The position numbers and the translations under genes were made by a program. A stretch of DNA of 64,000 nucleotides. Source: SFLA01 sp964485815. Lineage in GTDB: Bacteria > Bacillota > Clostridia > Oscillospirales > CAG-382. The stretch spans positions 1 through 64,000 of the forward strand of contig CAZAJX010000005.1 of the NCBI GenBank assembly GCA_964485815.1, given 5' to 3'. This document shows positions 1 through 8,384 of this stretch, in pieces; position 1 is the stretch's first letter; each line of letters starts with the position of its first letter. The notes beneath the pieces were generated by a model that saw nothing but the letters and a program-made list of their open reading frames with translations, ran no database searches and had not been told where the DNA came from.

Positions 1-312
1 CAAAGGCGGATCTCACCGACGTAAGTCCCGCTTTTTTCATTTTATCGTCGCATCCGCTATGCTTACGGTAAACGCGCCGCTTTCGATGATATTCTTGGTT
101 GTCTTGTGGTTATCCGCAAGGCAATTCATAATTTGATTGGTATCGTAAGTTCCGCCCCGCGCCGCATTCATACAGCGGGGAACGCCGTTTTTATCATAAG
201 CGGCAACAATAAACACGGGCACAGGATACGCCCAGGTCTTTACTCCGAAATCTTTATCACATCGGATTTTATATTTCAATCGAATAAATAATAAACCAAA
301 CTTGTATTGCAA
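1..312 (-). pseudogene. Flavin reductase-like remnant (frameshifted, cut by window edge)
   Basis: The open frame 312-37 encodes an N-terminal flavin-reductase/flavoredoxin-like segment: a YPVPVFIVAAYD stretch, an MNAARGG turn where the family has MNAAWGG, then HKTTKNI and GAFTVSIADA. It hits a stop at 37-39. In another frame the DNA continues with KMKKAGLTSVRSAF, which resembles the DKxxKAGL region that follows in the family. About 20 residues that normally lie between these blocks are missing, so a small deletion plus frameshift fits best. No good ribosome site or ATG precedes the DFGVK start region. The rest lies outside the window. A sequencing error could explain the frameshift but not the missing block. 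Confidence 0.6.
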
Positions 313-330
313 AAGATTTTATGTTATACT
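302..330 (+). promoter_or_regulatory. Promoter of the 359 gene
   Basis: TTGTAT (302-307), 17-nt spacer, TATACT (325-330). A strong ribosome site AAGGAGGA (347-354) and the ATG at 359 follow. Confidence 0.7.
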
Positions 331-358
331 ATTATCATAATAATGCAAGGAGGACAAA

Positions 359-1270
359 ATGTTAGAATTAAAAGAGTGTTGCAAAGTACCTTTCCCCGAA
401 AATCTTTTTGAGGAATACGAAGTAAAAGAAAACGCCATATACGCAAACGTAAACGCTTCCAAAGTGCTTGAGATGATGAAACGCTTTATTGATATGCACG
501 ATGAGCCTCTGTTTTTCATTTTGGAGATTCCCTGCAAGCACGAAGACGGTATTACAGAATCCAAAACGCTTGTAAATTTAGGCGAGGATAATGACGTTTA
601 TTATATAGACGGAATGAACGCTGACTTTGCAAAACAGCTGTTGGATGCAATCGGAGATGTCTTGGTAAAGGACGGTATGAACACTTTTGGTATCGGTTGC
701 CACGAATCTTCAGAAGAGATACTGCTGGGTAAATATAACGTAATGACGGTATATACCGTGGAATCCGAAAAATACCGCGGTTTCTTTGATTTATTCGGCA
801 TAAAAAAGGTAGACTCCCTTGTTACCGCGTGGGGCACGTTTGATAAGGAACACCCCGGCGAATGCACAATATATGTGTCGAAGGAAATGGGAAAAACCGT
901 TTACGATATCCCCGAAGATTTCAAGAAATACGGAATGTATTTTTATGAGCAGAGGATTGAAGACGAAGAACTGTACAACAAGGAAGTTGTGTTCGATGAT
1001 CTGATAGGAAAGATCTTGCTGGTGGGAATAACCTACTATACCCACGAAAACGAGTTTATTGAGCAAAAGCAGTTTTACGGCACGGTTACCGAAGCCAACG
1101 AAAATATCGTCCGTATGACGCTTAAAGACGGCACAGAGTTTACCTTGCCGCCTGATTTAAGATCAACCAAAAGAGCGCGTCCCGGCGAATACACACTGCG
1201 CTCGACGGGAGAAGTTGTGGTTAATCCCGATTTTCTCGCAACGTGGAATCTCACCGGAGCCAAAGAATAA
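359..1270 (+). CDS. Conserved hypothetical protein (303 aa)
   Basis: I cannot name this protein. It starts at an ATG 4 nt after AAGGAGGA and has no signal peptide or membrane segment, so it is probably cytosolic. The N-terminal 200 residues are acidic and contain FFILEIP (about 52-58) and a central WGTFDKEHPGECTIYVS stretch. The C-terminal 85 residues look like a separate small beta domain: IGKILLVGITYYTHE, then FTLPPDL, then PGEYTLRSTGEVVVNPDF. Similar LPPDL/PGEYxLRSTGEVV segments occur in uncharacterised proteins of other bacteria, as far as I recall. It is monocistronic: own promoter upstream and a hairpin terminator downstream. Confidence 0.75.
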   Translation: MLELKECCKVPFPENLFEEYEVKENAIYANVNASKVLEMMKRFIDMHDEPLFFILEIPCKHEDGITESKTLVNLGEDNDVYYIDGMNADFAKQLLDAIGDVLVKDGMNTFGIGCHESSEEILLGKYNVMTVYTVESEKYRGFFDLFGIKKVDSLVTAWGTFDKEHPGECTIYVSKEMGKTVYDIPEDFKKYGMYFYEQRIEDEELYNKEVVFDDLIGKILLVGITYYTHENEFIEQKQFYGTVTEANENIVRMTLKDGTEFTLPPDLRSTKRARPGEYTLRSTGEVVVNPDFLATWNLTGAKE

Positions 1271-1274
1271 TTTT

Positions 1275-1304
1275 AGGGCTGACAGCAAGTCAGCCCTTAT
1301 TTTA
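1275..1304. terminator. Hairpin terminator between the 359 gene and pilB
   Basis: AGGGCTGAC (1275-1283) pairs with GTCAGCCCT (1289-1297), followed by TTATTTTA on the plus strand. The convergent pilB ends just beyond, so it may serve both strands. Confidence 0.7.
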
Positions 1305-1333
1305 TAACATGAGTTTTGAATGGGAATATAAAA

Positions 1334-3022
1334 TCACTCTGCGTTTAACGTCATAAGCTCCCGAATATCGGTTGCACCGTTAAAAACCAGATTTCGACAC
1401 GAATTCCACAAGGTATTCATACCGTTATCAATACAGATTCTGCGCAGTTTTTCCAGATTGTTTTCCGTTAAAACCGCAGTTTTTACGTTTTCGTTCATAT
1501 ACATCAGCTCGTGAACTGCGATACGTCCCTTGTAGCCGGTATTATTGCAGAATTGGCATCCTTGCGGTCTTGCTATACTTATGGGCTCGTTAATTCCCAG
1601 AATTTCCATTTCCTTGGCGGTAGTACGCCCCTTCTTTTTGCAGATGGGACACAAGCGTTTTACCAGACGTTGGGCGATAACACCGACGAGAGCATCAGCC
1701 ACAAGATAATTCGGCACGCCCATATCCTCCAGACGGACGATGGCACCGGGAGCATCGTTGGTATGCAGAGTGCTGAAAACCAGATGTCCCGTAATGGCGG
1801 AACGGACGGCGATTTCCGCGGTTTCTTCATCGCGTATCTCGCCGATCATAATGATATCCGGATCCTGACGCAATATAGAACGAAGGGCAGTTGCAAAGGT
1901 CATATTTGCCTTTGTATTTACCTGTGTCTGGTTGACTCCCTGCATGGTATACTCAACGGGGTCCTCTACCGTAACGATATTGACGGTGCAATCGTTAACC
2001 TCCTTTAGGAAAGAATACAACGTAGTGGATTTACCGCATCCCGTAGGACCCGTAAGCAAAATTATACCGTGGGGCTTGGCAAGCATTTTATCTACCACCA
2101 CGTTCTCCGCCTCTGTGAAGCCGAGATCGGCACGGGTGAACTGGAAAGACGTTTTATCCAGAACTATTATAACGAATTTCTCGCCGAAAACGGTGGGCAG
2201 AGTAGATACGCGGAGATCGAATTCATTGCCGCTTACCGTCATATTGATGCGGCCGTCCTGAGGGACTCTGCGCTCTGCGATATTCATATTCGCCAGAATT
2301 TTAAGACGGGCACAAATGGAAGAATAGGCTTCTATGGGAAACTCGGCGCGCTGTTGAAGATCTCCGTCGATACGGTAGCGGACGCGGACAACCTTTTCAA
2401 AAGGCTCTATGTGAATGTCGCTGGCACGGTACGGAATTGCTTCTTTTATGATAGAATCCACAAAACGAACCGCAGGGTTATTTATGACATCGTCCTCCTG
2501 AGGGGCGGAGACGTTCTCCACAAGACGGGATGCGGCAAACTGATCGGATTTTTCGCTGTTAAGGTCCTCCAAAGCAGAGGTGGTGGAAACCACCGCAGAG
2601 ATGGAATCGACGTAACGGTCGATCTGCGTCGGCGGGACCAATACGTATTCGATTTTGCCGCTGAAGCGGACAGCCAGCGCCGAACGGGTATGGCAGTTGA
2701 GGGGTTTACCGGTTGCTACCAGTAAAACTCCGTTTTTATCGTAGCTTATGGGAATGATCTTGTGCTTTTTGAGAAAATCATATGTAAACAGATCGAACAA
2801 GGACTTGTCGATATCGAGCATATCGATCTCGGCGGAGGGCATACAGTAGTATTCGCCCAAAGCCTCTAATTCGGAGGTTTCGGTTATGATCTCCTTGGCA
2901 AGCAAATAGTCCCGCACGGAAATATCAAGCCGTTTACATTCCGCAAGAATACCGTCAGCTTCTTTACGGCGGACAAGGTGCTTGTATATATAAAATTGTA
3001 AAAGCTCGTAATTGGTATTCAT
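1334..3022 (-). CDS. pilB: Type IV pilus assembly ATPase PilB (GspE/PilB family)
   Basis: This is the cytoplasmic hexameric ATPase that powers pilus extension. The N-terminal 150 residues form an MshEN-type domain. Walker A is GPTGCGKST (325-333), the Asp box/Walker B is DPDIIMIGEIRD (387-398) and the His box is HLVFSTLHT (413-421). The four zinc cysteines characteristic of the extension ATPase are at 458, 461, 489 and 492 (CPIC...CQFC). Length 562 is normal for PilB. The start ATG is preceded by AGGTG at good spacing. It is the last gene of the pilus operon, 26 nt after pilC. No PilT retraction ATPase is in the window. Confidence 0.95.
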   Translation of the reverse strand: MNTNYELLQFYIYKHLVRRKEADGILAECKRLDISVRDYLLAKEIITETSELEALGEYYCMPSAEIDMLDIDKSLFDLFTYDFLKKHKIIPISYDKNGVLLVATGKPLNCHTRSALAVRFSGKIEYVLVPPTQIDRYVDSISAVVSTTSALEDLNSEKSDQFAASRLVENVSAPQEDDVINNPAVRFVDSIIKEAIPYRASDIHIEPFEKVVRVRYRIDGDLQQRAEFPIEAYSSICARLKILANMNIAERRVPQDGRINMTVSGNEFDLRVSTLPTVFGEKFVIIVLDKTSFQFTRADLGFTEAENVVVDKMLAKPHGIILLTGPTGCGKSTTLYSFLKEVNDCTVNIVTVEDPVEYTMQGVNQTQVNTKANMTFATALRSILRQDPDIIMIGEIRDEETAEIAVRSAITGHLVFSTLHTNDAPGAIVRLEDMGVPNYLVADALVGVIAQRLVKRLCPICKKKGRTTAKEMEILGINEPISIARPQGCQFCNNTGYKGRIAVHELMYMNENVKTAVLTENNLEKLRRICIDNGMNTLWNSCRNLVFNGATDIRELMTLNAE

Positions 3023-3048
3023 AGATACACCTGCTTCGGAAAGGGATA

Positions 3049-4269
3049 TCAGTATTTCAGATTTGTCATAATGGTAAGCATGGGAGAATACACGGATATA
3101 AACAGCGTACTGACTATTACGCCCATTATAACAAGCATAACAGGTTGCAGTTTTGAAGTAAGTGAATTGAGAGAGGTTTCTACCTGATTATCAAAAAACA
3201 CGCAGGAGCGCAGTAACGCATCGTCAAGATTGCCGGTTCGTTCACCTATGGTAACCATTTGAAGCATCATCTGAGGGAACAATTTATACGTTTCGAAGGC
3301 GACGGTAAGGGACATACCCTGTCGCACCTGAAATGCTGCTTCGTGAAATTTCTGTTTAAGATAACGATTGCTTATGATAACCTCTACCGCATCCATAGCG
3401 TTGTTAAGATCCATACCGCTGGCAAGAAGCAGACCGAACGCGCGGGCAAAACGGGCGGTGAACAGATTACGCTGAACAGTCTTGACAAAGGGGATATACA
3501 TTAGCAATTTATCATAGAAAAATGCACCCGATTTGGTACGGCCGATAAAAACGAGAATAAGCACGGCGATAACGATAGCGGCAAGGATAATCTGCCAATA
3601 ATTCAGCATAAAATCGGACATATCGTATACTACCTTGGTAAGACCGGTAATTTCCACATTCATCCGTATCATAGCATCGCGGAACGTGGGGATAACCCAA
3701 AGCATCATAAGAAGCACGATACCCACAGTCATAGCCAAAAGCATTGCGGGATAAGATAAAGCGCCCCTCACCTTGTTCTTTATGGCACGGTCGCTTTCGT
3801 AATAATCGGCAAGAGAAGAAAAAACAAGCTCAAATTTACCGCTTAACTCCCCTACCCGCACCATACTGCGGAAAAAGTGGGGGAATACTTTTTTGTGTTT
3901 ATCCAGCGCAGCAGAAAGAAGCAGGCCGCTTTTTACGTCCTCATAAACCACCTGCAAAAGCTTGCGGAAATATGAAGAATAGGTCTGATTACGCAGGATA
4001 TCAAGACAATCCAAAATAGGAATACCCGCATTCTGCATAATAGAAAACTGACGGCAAAAGGTTGTAAGCTCTGCCAAGGATACCTTGGAACCTACAGACA
4101 GCGAAAAGAAAGAAGCCGTGGGAGTATCGTTATCGTACGCCTTGCAGGAGATCAGAAATAAACTCTGCTTTGCAAGCTGTGCCGCGAGATCGTTTTCATC
4201 ATTGGCGATGAACGTGCCTTTGATCTTTTGCTTTTGCAGATTAACTGCCGTATATTTATATTTCCGCAC
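3049..4269 (-). CDS. pilC: Type IV pilus inner-membrane platform protein PilC (GspF family)
   Basis: Polytopic platform protein on which PilB acts. Length 406 matches PilC/GspF. Two homologous cytoplasmic T2SSF domains each begin with a pattern like FCRQFSIMQNAGIPILDCL and FARAFGLLLASGMDLNNAM. Membrane helices lie near 170-200, 215-240 and at the C-terminus. The start is GTG at 4269, set by GGAGG just upstream; no ATG fits better. It lies between pilD and pilB with short gaps. Confidence 0.93.
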   Translation of the reverse strand: MRKYKYTAVNLQKQKIKGTFIANDENDLAAQLAKQSLFLISCKAYDNDTPTASFFSLSVGSKVSLAELTTFCRQFSIMQNAGIPILDCLDILRNQTYSSYFRKLLQVVYEDVKSGLLLSAALDKHKKVFPHFFRSMVRVGELSGKFELVFSSLADYYESDRAIKNKVRGALSYPAMLLAMTVGIVLLMMLWVIPTFRDAMIRMNVEITGLTKVVYDMSDFMLNYWQIILAAIVIAVLILVFIGRTKSGAFFYDKLLMYIPFVKTVQRNLFTARFARAFGLLLASGMDLNNAMDAVEVIISNRYLKQKFHEAAFQVRQGMSLTVAFETYKLFPQMMLQMVTIGERTGNLDDALLRSCVFFDNQVETSLNSLTSKLQPVMLVIMGVIVSTLFISVYSPMLTIMTNLKY

Positions 4270-4299
4270 GGCAAAGCCTCCATTTCAAAAGATTAACAA

Positions 4300-5091
4300 T
4301 TATCCCATCAAAAGTCCCACATACCAATTCAGGATATGCTCGCCTGCCAGCATAGCGACGAGAATTCCGCCCGCTATAAAGGGGCCGAAGGGATATTCGG
4401 TGGTCCTGTCCCGCTTTTTGACACGGTTGAGGATCACCATCACAATACTGCCCGCCACGGAGCCGATAAGAATAGCCAAAATAAGCTTTTGCCAGCCCAA
4501 AAGCAGACCTGCGGCGGCGACAAGCTTTACGTCGCCAAAGCCCAAGGCTTCACGCTTGAGAATAGCAATAGCTCCGAAATACAGCAGCGCAAACACACCT
4601 CCGCCCACAAACGCACCGATAATATGGTCGATAGGACGGGTGTAGGAATCATAAAACATAGCGATAATGCCTGCGGCGGCAACCATCACAACGAAGCGGT
4701 TGTAGATAAGCATATGCTCTAAATCTATGTAAAAAATACATATGAGCAAAGAGCAGACTACTGCGGAAATAACCGCATATACCGGTTCTTTTTGCCAGAA
4801 CAACGCTACGGACAGCAGCCACAGCGCCATATTTGCCAACTCCACCACGGTATACCGCACGGAGATAGGCGCGTGGCACTTACGGCATTTTCCGCCCAGC
4901 ATAAGCCGGGACAGCACGGGGATGTTATCGTACCACTTCAGTTTATAATTGCACACGGTGCAATGAGAGCCGGGATGAGCAAGGCTCATTCCTTGGGGCA
5001 GGCGGTAAATAACAACGTTTAAAAAACTGCCAACAGTAAGTCCCAGAAGTCCGGAAAGGATATAGACGCAAACAAGGATATAAGAATCCAT
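4300..5091 (-). CDS. pilD: Prepilin peptidase PilD (A24 aspartic protease)
   Basis: Bifunctional membrane enzyme that cleaves prepilin leaders after Gly and N-methylates the new N-terminus. The N-terminal domain has GSFLNVVIYRLP and a zinc tetracysteine (CTVC...CRKC around residues 43-75). Catalytic aspartates are expected in YIDLEHMLIYN and in the GFGDVKL motif, both present. Length 263 with about eight membrane segments is typical. AGGAG precedes the ATG. It sits between the PilM-like gene and pilC, and its substrates are the prepilins of the same operon. Confidence 0.95.
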   Translation of the reverse strand: MDSYILVCVYILSGLLGLTVGSFLNVVIYRLPQGMSLAHPGSHCTVCNYKLKWYDNIPVLSRLMLGGKCRKCHAPISVRYTVVELANMALWLLSVALFWQKEPVYAVISAVVCSLLICIFYIDLEHMLIYNRFVVMVAAAGIIAMFYDSYTRPIDHIIGAFVGGGVFALLYFGAIAILKREALGFGDVKLVAAAGLLLGWQKLILAILIGSVAGSIVMVILNRVKKRDRTTEYPFGPFIAGGILVAMLAGEHILNWYVGLLMG

Positions 5092-5111
5092 TAATATCTC
5101 CTGTAAATTGA

Positions 5112-6275
5112 TCAGAACGTATTTGCTCCGTTATAGCGGTTAAGGAAGAAAGCGCCGTATAATTCAAGGTTTTCCGCCAAAACGGGATCTGTTCCTTCCG
5201 CAAGAAGGGGAGCAAAGGTAACGCCGTGCTCTTCCTTGGATTCGTTGACCGTTTCAAACACGCCTCTGTATTCATCGGGCATATTCACGTAGACGGTATC
5301 CATTTTTGCAAGAGAAACTATTTCACGATTACCCGAAATGAGATCCAACGCCCATTTAACGAAGACACGGAAGTTTTCGTAAACGTACTCTTCTCTGGAT
5401 TGAGGAGTGGGACGCTGCATAAACTTAGGCAGCTTTCTGCCTGCCCTGCCGGATACCTCCACAGATTCGTATACAACGGGATTTTCGCCGTCGGTCTGCT
5501 CGGAAGTATCGCCGCCGTCCATTGTCAGCTGCTTTGCGCGGGCACGCTCTTTTGCGTTAAGCACTAAAAGACGGCCTGCGCGGTGGTCAAACAAGGTGTC
5601 CTCCGCCGCCACACGGGATCTATACAGCATTCCGTAGCCGAAGGGAAGATCGTAATAACCCATAGTGCATCCGCGGACAACGAATGCAAAGCGGGAGTAA
5701 TTTTCTTTTATATCCAGCAAAAGGAAAGTTCCGTTACGGAGCTTGCCGTTTAAAGCCATAGCACCGTTTACCATAGCGTTTGAAGCGAAGGTAACGCCGC
5801 CCACAGCCACGCCGTTTTCGGCAAAGACCTTGCGCAATTCATCAAGCAGATCGCGGCGGATACCTACAAGACCGAAGGTTGCCGTCTGCTTTGTCTGCTG
5901 GATAGCGTATGTCATAAGATTAAGATCGCCCGCGTTATCGTAAACATTCTCGATAGCAAGGCTCAGGGAATGCTGCATCGCCTTGCGGTGGATAACGGGT
6001 ACGCTGACCATATCCAGTAAAAATAACTGGTCGGGCAGAACGAGGGCTGCTTTCTGCAGATCCATACCCGAAGTCTTTGTTTGCTGCTTGAGCACTTTTG
6101 CAACACGATCATAAAATTCCTGATCAAAAGCGCGGGGCTTGTAATTGGAAGAAGCTGTGGAAAGCTCGCCGCCTTCATCGGATATGGCGCCGAATTTTAT
6201 GGTTTCGGAAAGAGGGTCAACGGAAATGACCGCGCCCCGAACGTTATTTTTATTTCCGCGAATGTTTTCAAACAT
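5112..6275 (-). CDS. PilM-like pilus assembly protein (divergent actin-like fold)
   Basis: 387-residue soluble protein in the slot where PilM normally sits, between prepilins and PilD. It starts with a GAVISVDPLSETIKFGAI strand pattern as in the actin-like phosphate-1 region of PilM, and has GTFLLLDIKENYSRFAFV (about 200) as the second phosphate-binding-like region. A low-complexity loop is near 270-290. PilM links to PilN and the PilB/PilC motor at the inner membrane. No PilN or PilO gene follows. Assignment rests on position and weak motifs; a different actin-fold pilus protein is possible. Confidence 0.65.
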   Translation of the reverse strand: MFENIRGNKNNVRGAVISVDPLSETIKFGAISDEGGELSTASSNYKPRAFDQEFYDRVAKVLKQQTKTSGMDLQKAALVLPDQLFLLDMVSVPVIHRKAMQHSLSLAIENVYDNAGDLNLMTYAIQQTKQTATFGLVGIRRDLLDELRKVFAENGVAVGGVTFASNAMVNGAMALNGKLRNGTFLLLDIKENYSRFAFVVRGCTMGYYDLPFGYGMLYRSRVAAEDTLFDHRAGRLLVLNAKERARAKQLTMDGGDTSEQTDGENPVVYESVEVSGRAGRKLPKFMQRPTPQSREEYVYENFRVFVKWALDLISGNREIVSLAKMDTVYVNMPDEYRGVFETVNESKEEHGVTFAPLLAEGTDPVLAENLELYGAFFLNRYNGANTF

Positions 6276-6323
6276 CTGGTTATCTCGCTTCCGTTTAGGT
6301 TGATTTTTAAAAAAATACGGGTA

Positions 6324-6644
6324 TTAGTTGTATTTCCACTCCGTAATTACGCCGCCGCTGTGAGAAACGGTAAGCGTATTTCCGTGTTCATCCTCTACAG
6401 TGAAAGGAGATGCTGTCGGATGGTCTGCAATATACTCTTCCGCCATTTGGTCAAGGTTAAGGCGGGTAGTAAGCTCAAGCTCTTTTTGCTGAATATTCCC
6501 CTTGCCTATGAGGGCGGAAGTAACCAAAAGGGTACTGCAGGCAAATACCACTAACAACACCAACAGGGCAAGTTCCATTCCAAGACCTTTACGGTCCAAA
6601 GCCTTGCCCTTTAAGTATTTAAAATTAAATTTTGCTTTTTTCAT
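6324..6644 (-). CDS. Small pilus-associated membrane protein, degenerate prepilin-like
   Basis: I chose the ATG at 6644 (MKKAKFNF...), giving about 106 residues and a 20-nt overlap with the preceding prepilin gene; an in-frame start at 6671 would overlap further. After a basic N-terminus comes RKGLGMELALLVLLVV and a single hydrophobic helix, the layout of a prepilin. The conserved Glu+5 is misplaced, lying at +4 from the first Gly. The rest is a short soluble tail. It may be a minor pseudopilin or a PilX/GspK-type component. The name rests on operon position and the N-terminal pattern. Confidence 0.6.
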   Translation of the reverse strand: MKKAKFNFKYLKGKALDRKGLGMELALLVLLVVFACSTLLVTSALIGKGNIQQKELELTTRLNLDQMAEEYIADHPTASPFTVEDEHGNTLTVSHSGGVITEWKYN

Positions 6645-7038
6645 ATATTTCTTCGTCGTTAAAATATACAACGTAATTTTCTACCTCAGTCCCTCCGTCT
6701 GCGGTACCAACTACTACCTTTACGGTTTCATCGCCCACGGACAGAGTAAAAGTATTTTCGTCCTCTGCCGCCTCAAATCCTGCGGCGGTGAGGGCTGTTT
6801 TAAGCCTTTCAAGGGCTTTCTCCCCGTCGAAGCCGTCTGCAAAGCGGATACATTCCACAGCCGTTTCGCACCCTTCCAGGGCAACGGATTTGGTAATATA
6901 CTTTGCATCTGCTTTTACGGATGCGATAAGCACGCTTACTGCGGCGCCGGTAATGAGCACCACCACCGCCATTGCAACCACGACTTCTGTCATGGAAATG
7001 CCTTTTCTGTTTTTTAAAAGCTTTTTAAGTATTTTCAT
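6625..7038 (-). CDS. Minor type IV prepilin
   Basis: 137-residue prepilin with a class III leader: basic residues, then RKGISMTEVVVAMAVVV. PilD would cleave after the Gly, leaving Ile+1 and Glu+5, followed by a hydrophobic assembly helix. The remaining about 95 residues form a small soluble head with no recognised domain. Its start overlaps the stop of the upstream prepilin gene by 4 nt (ATGA), showing translational coupling. Likely a minor pilin that primes or tips the fibre. Confidence 0.85.
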   Translation of the reverse strand: MKILKKLLKNRKGISMTEVVVAMAVVVLITGAAVSVLIASVKADAKYITKSVALEGCETAVECIRFADGFDGEKALERLKTALTAAGFEAAEDENTFTLSVGDETVKVVVGTADGGTEVENYVVYFNDEEIYEKSKI

Positions 7039-7562
7039 TGCGCACCTGCCGTTTCACCCACACGGGGATTTACACAAAAGGTGCAGGACAAGGTTTCCCC
7101 GCTGTGCTCGTTTTCGCTTACAACGGTGCAAAACAAAAGGAAATCGCCGTTTTCTTCGTTATGCATAATCTCGAATTCTGCGCTTACAACGGTTTCCGCC
7201 CTGACGGAAAGCTCACCGTCTTCGGGCAGGGCACCGGTAACATAACCATTTGCAAAACGCAGGATATATTCTTCTCCGTCAACCGTTGCGGTGATATAGC
7301 TTGGGTCCGGTTCGCCTTCGGGAGTTTCGCCCACTTCAAACGCCGCGCCTTTGGAAACGAGTATATCCACCCATCCCTCCAGCACGCTTTCCGCCTTAAG
7401 CCTGTCCTGCAGAACGGCATCGTTGGCGGCGTTTATTTTTGTGCGCTGTGTCATATACTGTGTGAAGGAGACCACCATAACGATCATAACGGACACGAGG
7501 ACGATAGCGACCATAATTTCCGCAAGAGTGGATCCGCGGCGGTCTTTGAATCTCTTTACCAT
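7035..7562 (-). CDS. Minor type IV prepilin
   Basis: 175-residue prepilin. DRRGSTLAEIMVAIVLVSV gives cleavage after Gly, Ser+1 and Glu+5, followed by a hydrophobic helix rich in Val/Met. AAAGGAG precedes the ATG. The soluble head (about 40-175) is acidic and has two cysteines near the C-terminus. It is the second gene of the operon, 115 nt downstream of the major pilin gene; a hairpin lies in that gap. Confidence 0.85.
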   Translation of the reverse strand: MVKRFKDRRGSTLAEIMVAIVLVSVMIVMVVSFTQYMTQRTKINAANDAVLQDRLKAESVLEGWVDILVSKGAAFEVGETPEGEPDPSYITATVDGEEYILRFANGYVTGALPEDGELSVRAETVVSAEFEIMHNEENGDFLLFCTVVSENEHSGETLSCTFCVNPRVGETAGAQ

Positions 7563-7603
7563 ACAGCAGTACTCCTTTCATATTGATTTTAAAAGGTTTT
7601 TTA

Positions 7604-7650
7604 ATCAAGAAACACCACAACACCAGATGGGTGCGTGGTGTTTCTTTGAT
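7604..7650 (-). other. Hairpin between the pilin gene and the rest of the pilus operon
   Basis: ATCAAGAAACACCAC (7604-7618) pairs with GTGGTGTTTCTTTGAT (7635-7650), with one bulge. On the minus strand the downstream flank is A-rich, not U-rich, so it does not look like a simple terminator. It may stabilise or process the pilin mRNA so that pilin is made in excess of the assembly genes, or act as a partial attenuator. Confidence 0.6.
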
Positions 7651-7677
7651 TTTTAGCTTAAATAAGTACGCGAGGGA

Positions 7678-8067
7678 TTAGTGGTTGCCTTTGTTGAAGC
7701 AGTCTGCTACGGTGCATCCGCTTCCTTTGGTAGGAGTCATCTTGCCGCCATCGAGAAGATAATAGCAATCGGTTTCGCTAAGTTCCGTAACAGGATCACC
7801 ATCAACTACGCCGCCATCAACGAGCTCGACATAGTAACCATCACTGGTCTTTACGAAACAATCATCAACATACTTACCGGATTCAGCGGTAGCAGCTACA
7901 TAGTTGGTGAAGAGGTTCTTAGCTTCCTGCTTAGCAGCGGTATACTGAGCCTTTTCGATAATGTTACCGAAGGTAGGAATAAGTACTGCTGCGAGGATTG
8001 CGATAACTGCGATTACGATTACGAGCTCAACGATAGTAAAGCCTTTGCGGTTGTTTTTGTTGTTCAT
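7678..8067 (-). CDS. Major type IV pilin
   Basis: 129-residue pilin. NRKGFTIVELVIVIAVIAIL is the textbook class III leader and N-terminal helix: cleavage after Gly, Phe+1, Glu+5. I chose the ATG at 8067, with AAAGGAG at suitable distance; an upstream in-frame start at 8178 would add an unlikely 37 residues. The head is small, with Cys residues at about 83, 106, 119 and 124, allowing disulfide closure of a D-region. It is the first gene of the operon, behind a good promoter, as expected for the most abundant subunit. Confidence 0.92.
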   Translation of the reverse strand: MNNKNNRKGFTIVELVIVIAVIAILAAVLIPTFGNIIEKAQYTAAKQEAKNLFTNYVAATAESGKYVDDCFVKTSDGYYVELVDGGVVDGDPVTELSETDCYYLLDGGKMTPTKGSGCTVADCFNKGNH

Positions 8068-8168
8068 TAAACACTTTCTCCTTTTAAACTCAGGTAGATG
8101 CGCCCGTTTATTTGGAAATGCCGTAAGAATTTCCCCTCTCCATCGGAAAGGCAAAATTTTACAAAAAT

Positions 8169-8197
8169 ATTTTAACACAACCTTAGACGAGTTTCAA
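8169..8197 (-). promoter_or_regulatory. Promoter of the type IV pilus operon with overlapping palindrome
   Basis: Minus strand: TTGAAA (8197-8192), 17-nt spacer, TAAAAT (8174-8169) with a TG extension. A perfect inverted repeat TTCAACA-N5-TGTTGAA (8193-8211) covers the -35 box and could be an operator. The 317-nt gap 8068-8384 holds this promoter, a 100-nt pilin leader and the pfp promoter; I see nothing else in it. Confidence 0.7.
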
Positions 8198-8310
8198 CAC
8201 AAAATGTTGAATTTTTTACTTTTTCGGTAAAAAACACACAAAAGACAAGCCGGAGCATGCCCATCCACCCCAACGCTTGCAAATTATGCAGAATAAAACC
8301 GAAAAAACTA

Positions 8311-8339
8311 TTTACTTTTTTTACACAATGAGTTATAAT
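8311..8339 (+). promoter_or_regulatory. Promoter of pfp
   Basis: TTTACT (8311-8316), 17-nt spacer, TATAAT (8334-8339). AAGGAG (8369-8374) precedes the ATG at 8385. Confidence 0.75.
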
Positions 8340-8384
8340 AATTTGGATATTGAAAAATAAAAAAACGCAAGGAGTATCAATTAG

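Noticed and set aside
2069..2725. 218-residue open frame antisense to pilB
   Set aside because: It overlaps the PilB catalytic region and has no features of its own.
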